From: Brugia malayi
Taxonomy: Eukaryota > Nematoda > Chromadorea > Rhabditida > Onchocercidae
Length of the DNA stretch: 64,000 nt
NCBI RefSeq assembly: GCF_000002995.4
Contig: NW_025062477.1
Span: forward strand, 2,859,501 to 2,923,500
Reading direction: 5' to 3'
Position 1 is the first letter of the stretch, and the number at the start of each line of letters is the position of its first letter. A program made the position numbers and the translations under genes. Positions 56,101 to 64,000 of the stretch are shown here, in pieces. Below the pieces are notes generated by a model that saw only the letters and a list, made by a program, of their open reading frames with translations, had not been told where the DNA came from and made no database searches.

Positions 56101-57562
56101 TTGACTGATTCAGTACGTCAAAAGATTCAGGAAGCTCAAGCAAAACATGTTGCGACAGGGTCCAGAATATGTTACAGTTCTGCAGAATATTTTGATCTAA
56201 ACCGACAAACTATCAAACGATCAAAGCTTTCACCGGACTCTGTTATACAATTAGCAATCCAGCTGACTTTTTATAAGCTCTTTAAGGAATTCGTTCCATC
56301 TTACGAATCTTGCAGTACTGCAGCTTTTCTAAAGGTAAGGTTAAGCTTATTTCATAACCTCTCAAAATTCTCTCACAGCTCTCTGTACCTCTCTCTCTCT
56401 GTATAATAATGATTGCTGATTGCAATGACAAGTAAAAATTGACTCTCTTTTAGACTTTAGTACGCTTTGACTGGACATAGAAATACACTTTACTTTTATA
56501 TTACTGTTAGAAATACAACACGACACTTGTAAAATGCAGTTCCTAGTGAGATTAAGATTTTGTGATGCATTTTAGGGACGAACAGAATGTGTACGTTCAG
56601 CAACATCTGCTACGACTAATACAGTTCTAGCGATTGAAAGTAACAAAGGTAATATTGGAGAACTTCTGAAGAAATGTTCTGCAGTGCATTCACAACTAGT
56701 GAAAGAAGCTGCAACAGGTAATTGATTCAATTGATAATGCTGCAGTTTTTAAAAGATAGCTATATTATTTATTTTATCAATTCAAAATTTGGAATTGGTT
56801 GTATTATTTATTTTATCAATTCAAAATTTGGAATTAGCTGTATTATTTATTTTATCAATTCAAATCAATTTTATTAATGCATACTTTCGTTGAAGGGCAA
56901 GGTTTTGATCGTCATTTAATGGGTTTACGCTGTACCGCTGAACGACTTGGTTGGTTGCAGCCAAAATTATTCAGTAGTGATATATACAAATATATGAATC
57001 GTTTCATCCTGTCAACATCAACTCTCTCCACAGAAACTATCACAATTGGTGGATTTGGGCCGGTTGTTCCTGATGGTTTTGGTATCGGTTACAATGTACT
57101 TAACAGTAAAATGGGTGCTCTTATTTCATCTTATAAGGTAGATGTTTGCTAAAAGCAATTTCCATCCTATTTTACAAGCATATTTTGTAGTAACATAAGC
57201 GGAAATGAAGATATTTTTAATATACATTTTGTGAGCGACAGGAAATTTCCTTCCAAGGAAAATATCAAATTGTTTGATCATGACAGTCTAGTTAGTAAGT
57301 GGTAGGAGACCAATTTATAACCGGTTTCAGTTAAATGAAAATTAAATCTTTGCTGAAAAGTCAGAACTGTTATTTTGAATTTTTAATTTCATCTAGTGTC
57401 TTCAACAAGGTAAAGAAATAATCTGTATTGAAAATTTTTTTCACTTTCACACTATTTGTTTTTTTTTTTTTTTTTTTTCAGGATCAACGTAGTGCAGATG
57501 CATTTGCAGATTCACTTGTGGAAAGTTTGGATATTTTGAAAAATATAATCATTAAGCAATAA
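53150..57562 (+). CDS. cpt-2: Carnitine O-palmitoyltransferase 2, mitochondrial
   Basis: Thirteen exons: 53150-53211, 53479-53598, 53710-53801, 53885-54048, 54302-54435, 54607-54809, 54938-55062, 55273-55424, 55602-55801, 56093-56334, 56576-56717, 56896-57137, 57482-57562; 652 residues versus 658 in human. The catalytic histidine is H373 in [13 protein letters not shown] (human H372). Other family blocks are [73 protein letters not shown] and [11 protein letters not shown]2 converts acylcarnitine back to acyl-CoA on the matrix face of the inner membrane for beta-oxidation. The first exon ([20 protein letters not shown]) is basic and lacks acidic residues early, fitting a mitochondrial presequence. 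Its phase-2 donor joins the T after TTTACAG at 53478 exactly. Intron 9 carries a decoy copy of the exon 10 start. Confidence 0.95.
55833..55865 (+). pseudogene. Duplicate of the CPT2 exon 10 start (decoy exon) in intron 9
   Basis: CAGACTTCATTTTGACTGAC at 55836-55855 repeats the acceptor and first codons of true exon 10 at 56090-56109 (about 19 of 21 identical). Spliced from exon 9 it would read DFILTD like the real exon, with both differences synonymous, then FLEF and a stop. It is either an exon-duplication relic or a truncating alternative exon. Confidence 0.6.
56762..56866. repeat. 39-bp tandem repeat in CPT2 intron 11
   Basis: TATTATTTATTTTATCAATT followed by CAAAATTTGGAATTRGYT repeats at 39-base spacing, 2.7 units. 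It is intronic and immediately upstream of exon 12. Confidence 0.95.
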
Positions 57563-57979
57563 ATTGTGATAAATTGTCTTTCATTCTTTTAATCTGTGAT
57601 AGCCTGAATTGAACGGAATCCGGTAGTGCTTCTGTTTTTATTCCAGGCCAATAAATAGTGCATAAAGATTGTTTTCTTATTTTCCAATTTCGGGTATTGT
57701 ACTCCTAAATTTGTGCTTCATAATTAGTTATTTAAACTTATCGTGGCAAATCGAATAATCTAAGGAAATAGTACTTTGTTTTGGTTCCTACGGTATTATG
57801 ACATTCCTCTTGTATCAGGAAAAGTTTACAATTTTGATATGTCCTTTAGAGTTTCTGAAATAAGAAACGAAGATTGCAGACTCTTGTCAGTTGCTTTTAA
57901 AAATCAAGAAGATGAAGAAATAGCAAATGATTATAGATGAGCTTAATTATAGAAGGCATTTTCGATTCGAGGAATTGTA
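57563..57979. other. Intergenic gap between CPT2 and NDUFAF3
   Basis: About 420 bases without a coding feature. It contains a polyadenylation signal AATAAA near 57650 for CPT2. The short same-strand spacing would allow either a small independent promoter or an operon-like arrangement. Confidence 0.6.
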
Positions 57980-59208
57980 ATGTTAAAGCAAAGGCACTTT
58001 TTGTTGCGTCAGTTGCGACTATTCTCATCTAATTATAACAATCGTGAAATATTAACTGATTATCATTACACTCCTTTTGGTAAGTTTGATTTTTTCTACT
58101 TTTTCGGAGCATTCATCCATGATTGAAATCTAAAATTTGATATTTTTAATTTGACTTCATAACAAATAATTTGATATTCCATAGCTCTTTTCACATTTTA
58201 ACCAAATTTCTTGGGTAAGGAAAGTTTTTTGTATTGTCAGGATATGGAATTAGCATTGAAGAAGTAAAACTCAAGTCTCTGTTTCAGATGACAATGATCA
58301 AGGACCAAGGACTAGTTTATCACGTTTAAACGATGAGATGCTGCAATGTCAACAGATTGGTATTGGAAGTATCAGTAAGTATGGTTTTCGTTTATACGAC
58401 GGTCAATTTCTCTATGGTCCGATTGCAATTTTTCCGAAAGCTGTACTCTCATGGCGTATTCTTACACCAGATGATATTACTCCCGAATCAATACAATTCT
58501 TTGCATTGCTTGAACCAAAGTTAGATGTACTGGTAGTTGGACCAGGAGATCGTCAACATGTCGATCCCGTCCGGAGACGAATTGCCCCTTTTTTATCTAA
58601 ACATAAGATTGGACTCGAAATCATGCATTCGGCAAGTTATTCTTTACAGACCGTGATATTTTTTTTCCGAACATTTTCTATTTAAGTTTTAGATACAGTT
58701 TCTTCTGTGATTTTAACAAAATAATTTCTCATCATTCTTAATACTGAATCTTTGTATATACGTATTCTGTGATAACTTCATCTTCACATTCCATAAATGA
58801 TTTTTTTCACTATTATTTCATCGATTATATTTGCCATTCAACTATCTGTTTTGTCATCATCAGTTGATCTTGAAACCTTTGATTTTTTTTTAGGAAGAAG
58901 CAGCAATGTTGTTCAATATACTGAATATTGAATACCGTTGTGTGGCTGCAGCACTTTATCCACCAGATGATTTGCTGGTAACGACAAATGACCAAAGACG
59001 TCTGATGAATATGTATGGGGAACCGTTAAGTCAGACTACGGATATGGGTAGTAATATCGATGATAAGTTGAAATTGGCAAAGAAAGCGATGCGCAAGTAT
59101 TTGTCGGAAAGTGAAATAAAGAAATTGGATAACTTGCAAACTTCGAGATTTCTGATGCCAGGAGAGAGCGATGATAAGAGTAATGAAAAATCGGGGAGAA
59201 AAAAATGA
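57980..59208 (+). CDS. NDUFAF3: NADH dehydrogenase (complex I) assembly factor NDUFAF3 (Mth938/DUF498 domain)
   Basis: Three exons: 57980-58079, 58288-58631, 58894-59208; 252 residues versus 184 in human. The first exon (MLKQRHFLLRQLRLFSSNYNN) is an Arg-rich, non-acidic mitochondrial presequence. The Mth938 domain then runs from about residue 50 to 175: KYGFRLYDGQFLYGPIAIFP, SWRILTPDDIT, LLEPKLDVLVVGPGDR, IGLEIMHSEEAAMLFNIL and AAALYPP, all matching the human protein in order. NDUFAF3 and NDUFAF4 help build the Q-module of complex I in the matrix. A charged C-terminal tail of about 65 residues, Lys-rich and ending SDDKSNEKSGRKK, is extra relative to human. The intron after exon 2 starts with GC (CATTCG|GCAAGT); this join keeps the alignment with human gap-free, whereas the nearby GT shifts the frame. 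Confidence 0.9.
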
Positions 59209-60352
59209 CCTTTGCTAAAAGAAGAGTGATAAACAGTAAAGGGTTTAAGTAATACGTTTACTTATAGTCTGAAAGTTACATGAGAGGCGTACTACATAGA
59301 ATTTCTAAGATATCCGTTCAGATAAAATAAAAAATCACGATTCGTTTTACTGCGCTGATTATTCTGAAAAACATTCGTTTTTCTTTTATCACACGCAACA
59401 CAACTTAACTATAGTCGTGCATAAAACTTTGCACTTAGTTTTTAACTTATCCGGATAGATATGCACCGAAACATTTCTACATAATGATTGTTGATAAGAT
59501 TATTGCATTGTTTAAGTGGTAATTGTTTAAGCAACTATTTCATAAAATCTTATGAAGCAACCGCTTCATAAGATGGCAAAACAATAATATGATTAATTAT
59601 TGTTGATATGGTTATATAAGGAGCAATATTTGTCTTCTGTTACATTCTTAGTGAGTACGGTTCCTTATCTTGGTGCAACAGGAATAAAAGGTTTAATTTT
59701 GATGTTTTAATAGGACGGGTGAACAAATAGGGTACAATGTATTCATGTATGATAATGATGTAAATAAATAGTTGCATGAATAAAAAGTATTTTAAAATTA
59801 TTAGCCTAATTCATTTGATGTTTTGAAGACTTCTTTTTTCATATATTTTATTTTTCTTCACGTTTAACGTAAAGCGTTTAATGGTGTTTATAATGAGATA
59901 ATAATGGAAACTGGTAATTACCAGAAAGATTGGATCTTTAATTCTTAACACTAGAAAATTAATCAATTGCTAGTGATTATATGGGAAGGAACTATTGACT
60001 TCGTTGATAAAATATACCATTTATTTAAAATGAAAAATAGCCTTTTTTTATTAGGAAAAAAGTATGGAGCTTAATATAAATAGTTATGTTTCATAAACAA
60101 CATTAGAAAAAGGCAAGGTTTGAGTGATAGTCATAATTTTTTCTTCAAATCAGGTTATTGATTACTTATTCGTAAGATTTTGAACATTTTTGTTTCATTC
60201 TTGGGACACGTTGTACTCTCGGTTGTACTTTTTATAAATTGTTAATAGTGTTGAACGAAGAATTGTAATAAGGATCAACGATTGTTTGATTCACTTTCAA
60301 AAGTATTTAGTTAGTTGCATGACAATATGCTAAAATTTGATTTTAGAACTGA
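59209..60352. other. Intergenic region between NDUFAF3 and PRMT9
   Basis: AT-rich with no supported gene. A polyadenylation signal AATAAA near 59326 fits NDUFAF3, and a TTTTAG acceptor about seven bases before the PRMT9 start lies at 60343-60348. Confidence 0.6.
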
Positions 60353-61164
60353 ATGAGATTGGCTTTATGGGAAGCACGGCATGCAGCCGCGCTAAAGAAT
60401 TATGATGATGCGGCTCGATTCTACATGACCTTATTCAATGACCTGGAGTTAGAAGAGCGACGAAAATATCTGGATGAATTTGTTGCTGTATTAGAGGAGA
60501 TGGGTTCAGCTAATGCTGGTAGTGATTATTCGAAACAAATTATGTTATTACTTCAGAGTCGAGTACTATTTCCACATGAAGCTACCGTTCTGAATGCATC
60601 GGCTAAGTTTTTTTTTGTTGTAGGTAAGTTAACTTTTGTTATATATGTTAATTAAAAGTTAATCTTTTGTCGATGCCTAAGCTTGAGTTATTGTGTGTGG
60701 GAAGCTATGTAGAAGATAACTTTATGAAACATATGAATTGAGATGGTTCAACATCCCATATTAATGTTTGCGTTTGCAAATCAAATTTTAATAAATCATT
60801 GTATGTTCTGAATTTATGATATATTTGTAAATTATAACTATGAATTATAAATTAATTATTGTTCTTATTATAAACTGTTAAAATTGACATGAAAAAAGTA
60901 TTACATATTGTATAGTTCAAGTTATAAATCAAACTGATAATAACATCACATTTGTCTTACACTGATTGGGACCTTCCTGGTGTCATAGAAATGATGCTTT
61001 GGACCTTCCTGGTGTCATAGAAATGATGCTATGTCAAATTTATGGCATAAAAATTTTGAATTTTGGATTTATGTTTAGACTGAGATGATATGCTTCTTTC
61101 AATAGGTATATCTGTCCACAGTTCTCCAAAACAACTAGATAGATATATATTTTAATTCAGTTAT

Positions 61165-61213
<49 letters not shown>

Positions 61214-64000
61214 ACTTCAACAATACTCGATATATTAAATTTAGGGCGACTATTGGAAGCTTTTGATTTTGCTCAGGAAGCAGTAAGTGGAAGCGAAGGT
61301 CTATCACATATTTATGCACTTGTAAACTTGGAAAATATTAAATCGAATATGTAAGTCATTTAAAGAGTATTAAAGAGTACGAATATGTAGGTTTATTTAT
61401 TAATTTTTGTTGTTATTGTTCTCTCTCAGAAGTATTGTCCAGTTATTTTGTGTATATATGCCAAAGATAATACTCAGTCCTTACTTTATATTTTCGGATG
61501 ACATCAATATACTTATGATAAGCTATTTGGTAAGCTATATGTGATCTCTCCCAAACATCTCATTTGATCAGTTTTCACTTCACTATAATTAATCGAAATT
61601 ATTAGCAGCTGAATAATAGTTGAGATAATTTAATATCAATGGTTTTTATCGAAATTCGTTTATATTTTGCGTTTATATTTGTAGTTGCTAGCATACCTAA
61701 ACACATGCCATATTTGATGATGGTAACTTTGCTGATAACTTTCATAGTTCGTAGATTTAATTGGTTTATTTGATGTAATGTTTGATAGCTTTAAAGATCA
61801 TTTTTCTTTTTTTTGCAGTATGGATCAATGGCATTGGGCTATGTTGAATGATATGAACCGTAATGCTGCTTATGCAAGTGCTATAGAACTTGTTGCTAAC
61901 TGGAGACCGGAAAGTCGTGTTCTCGATTTGGGTACGGGCACTGGTTTGCTCACATCAATTGCACGCAGGTTATGCTTTCACTTAATAAATTCTACAGCAA
62001 GACTTAGTTCTTGGTAATTAATTTAGTTTATGAAATTTAAAAAAAGATTCATTACAATCTATATGGGTTACAATTTTCAAACTGTGGCGCAACTTTGCTA
62101 TTGCACGCCTTTTAACCTATGCTTAGCCTAATCATAATTTAAACTTCGAATACGTTGGCGGTCGAATTTACAGCATAATCTATAAGCGTCAAAAAAAATT
62201 TAATGCAAAGTTTTCGAAAATAGCATTTCCATGTTTTTTAGATAGATAATTGTAAAGGTAGAGTTTTTTTTTTTTTTTAATAATTAACATTAAAGGCACT
62301 TCAAACGTGATGTTTATTGTTGTGAAGTTGATCTAAATATGTGCGACATTGCTGAGAAAATACTGAATGAAGCAGTAATCCGCAAGCATTCTTCGGAGAT
62401 TATCCTAGAGGATATTGGCTCTGAAAAGGTAATTGTTGCTTTTGGTGAAATTTTTGAATAAATTTGTGCAGATTTTACAAAGATGTTCTGCAAACTTATT
62501 AGTTCGAAATTTTAATGAAAATTTTGAAAGAAACTCGAAACATGAGCGTTAAATCATTCAATTTGGTTTTAAGTTATTCATCATACATTTGTTAATTTGA
62601 TTTCTTTATATAGAGAAATTTCAGATCGATGTAGTAATTACCGAGACAATGGACTGTGGCTTATTAGGAGAAGGTATTGCATGTTCATTATATGATATAC
62701 ATACACGAATCTTGTCATCATCACCGGTTATTGTTCCTAGATGTGTAAGAGTTTTGCTTCATAAACTTTTTGCTCCTAATATTCTAAAAAATATAATATT
62801 CATGCACGTTTTAAATTTTATCTTATTATTTTTGAATGGAAAAAGATTACAATCTTGCAGGCAACAGTGTATGCTTGTATCATTGAGAGTACAGCCATAA
62901 TGGATGAACATGTGTCAGTTTTCTGTGGATGTCGCTTTGCTTCCGATAGCGTTACTGCATCTTACGGTATGTTTTTTTTTTTTTTTTTTCGTATTTATAT
63001 TAAATTATTTCTTGAATAATTTAATATTGCATATTTCCGTCGTTTTCTTATTCGTTAGGAATGCTTGTAATTAGTTTGCAGTTTAACTCCAAGCCATTTC
63101 TAATTAATTATAGATACTTCTGGAACATTAGGTGAGCTTGAACCATATTGGTGTTGTTCAGCGGCTGAAATTCGCGGAGGATACAAAATTTTAAGCAAAA
63201 CTATTGAAATATTTGCTGTCAATTTTGACAGTCGTGCAGAGCTGTATAAGATTGTTAACACTGGTATCACAGAGCTACGAATGACTCCCATAATACGTGA
63301 TGGCACTGCCCATTGCATCATGGCTTGGTTCAGGTTTGTTCTTTGACTGCATTGAGCATTTACTAGAAACACTGTTTAATTTGGATAAAATAAGTCCTCA
63401 ATTGAAATTTTGATTATTTTTTGGAGCAAAACGCAAAAGAAGAAAAAAATTAAAAGAAAAAATTAACGGAAAAAAGAAAGATGGTACCATCTGTTTGAAT
63501 TACATTAATAGTAAATTTTCTTTTTTTTCACTCCAAATTAATTATCACATTAACCAAAATGTGATAATTAAGCTTCTTGAAGCTTCTAATGTTGAATAAT
63601 ATTTGGAATTTTTTTAAGCTGTTTATTGTTTCCTGGTGCACCACTTCTCAACACAAGTCCAGAAACAACCGGTTGTTGGCAGCAAGCATTATATCCCTTA
63701 CCAAAACCAATGAGCTTACATCGAGGCTGCATTTGTACATTGAAAATTAAAGCTTACAAAGATCAATTGTTGTGTGCTCTAAGAGATATTGTTATTCCGG
63801 AAGATCCTGAAATTGCTGAAAATGTAGAAGAGCCATGCAGTAGTGACAATGGTAACAACACACTATTGAAAGGAAAGAATGTGGAACAAGAATCAAAAAC
63901 TGACAAAGACGAAAGCTCTGTACTGCCATCGAAACGGAGCAGGCATGATAGCGACACAAGTACCAGTATGATAATTAGTTATAAGAATTATGCATCACCG
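60353..64000 (+). CDS. prmt-9: Protein arginine N-methyltransferase 9 (partial, cut by window end)
   Basis: Eight exons seen: 60353-60623, 61245-61350, 61819-61968, 62296-62428, 62625-62744, 62861-62966, 63114-63333, 63619-64000 and beyond; 496 residues so far. An N-terminal TPR-like helical region (AALKNYDDAARFYMTLF, LLEAFDFAQEAV) precedes the first methyltransferase domain, as in human PRMT9 (845 aa). The block MDQWHWAMLNDMNRNAAYASA aligns with the PRMT9 start of the SAM domain. Motif I is VLDLGTGTGLL (160-170), post-I is CCEVDLNMCD, and the double-E loop is ITETMDCGLLGEG with E227 and E236. GGYKILSKTIEIFAVNFD matches the linker to the beta-barrel. PRMT9 makes symmetric dimethylarginine on splicing factor SF3B2. 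The end of the shown exon (KRSRHDSDTS...) is a low-complexity insertion. The second, inactive methyltransferase-like domain should lie beyond the window. Confidence 0.9.
60969..61030. repeat. 32-bp direct duplication in PRMT9 intron 1
   Basis: GGACCTTCCTGGTGTCATAG plus AAATGATGCT occurs at 60969 and again at 61001, essentially identical. This indicates a recent tandem duplication. Confidence 0.95.
61168..61209. repeat. (TA)n microsatellite in PRMT9 intron 1
   Basis: About 40 bases of pure TA dinucleotides, ending just 36 bases before exon 2. Confidence 0.95.

Overview
The window looks like a gene-bearing stretch of a nematode genome, probably a spirurid/filarial (clade III) worm. The evidence is very AT-rich DNA, compact genes cut into many short exons with GT-AG introns (some GC-AG), plausible spliced-leader acceptors just upstream of several start codons, and predicted proteins that read as animal orthologues. 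Species cannot be fixed from the sequence alone. No bacterial, organellar or viral block was seen.

Layout. 1-13 kb: AT-rich, low-complexity DNA holding one minus-strand gene, a PRA1-family four-pass membrane protein (2902-4274, with a probable 5' exon 5.8 kb away at 10107-10205), plus microsatellites and a 42-bp minisatellite. 13.3-15.0 kb (minus): HAD-family phosphoglycolate/glycerol-3-phosphate phosphatase. 15.0-17.0 kb: a comparatively GC-rich divergent intergenic region. 17.0-25.0 kb (plus): a complete RAD54 recombination ATPase in 17 exons. 25.5-27.1 kb: a decayed non-LTR (LINE, RTE/CR1-type) retrotransposon on the minus strand. 28.4-33.7 kb (plus): Acinus (SAP + RRM + RSB motif), an exon-junction/ASAP splicing factor. 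35.7-37.3 kb (minus): START lipid-transfer domain protein. 39.1-42.1 kb (minus): a divergent U2AF35-like splicing factor. 43.8-48.6 kb (minus): Integrator subunit 13 (Asunder). 49.3-52.5 kb (plus): a NuSAP-like microtubule/chromatin protein. 53.1-57.6 kb (plus): carnitine palmitoyltransferase 2. 58.0-59.2 kb (plus): complex I assembly factor NDUFAF3. 60.4 kb to the end (plus): protein arginine methyltransferase 9, cut off by the window edge.

Exon boundaries were worked out by hand. For every complete gene the exon lengths sum to an open frame that ends in a stop, and reading phase is continuous at each junction. Functional themes: RNA processing (Acinus, U2AF35-like, INTS13; PRMT9 methylates a splicing factor in mammals), chromosome maintenance (RAD54, NuSAP-like) and mitochondrial metabolism (CPT2 and NDUFAF3, head to tail 418 bp apart).

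The most unusual signals are: (a) two 'decoy' copies of the start of a later exon, in CPT2 intron 9 and RAD54 intron 5, the first with only synonymous changes across its first six codons; (b) a pair of hairpin elements in RAD54 introns 1 and 2 whose stems differ by a compensatory base-pair change; (c) two strong GC-AG introns with the same GCAAGT donor; (d) a U2AF35 paralogue lacking the usual RS tail; (e) promoter regions with a perfect bZIP-like palindrome or clustered nuclear-receptor half-sites.
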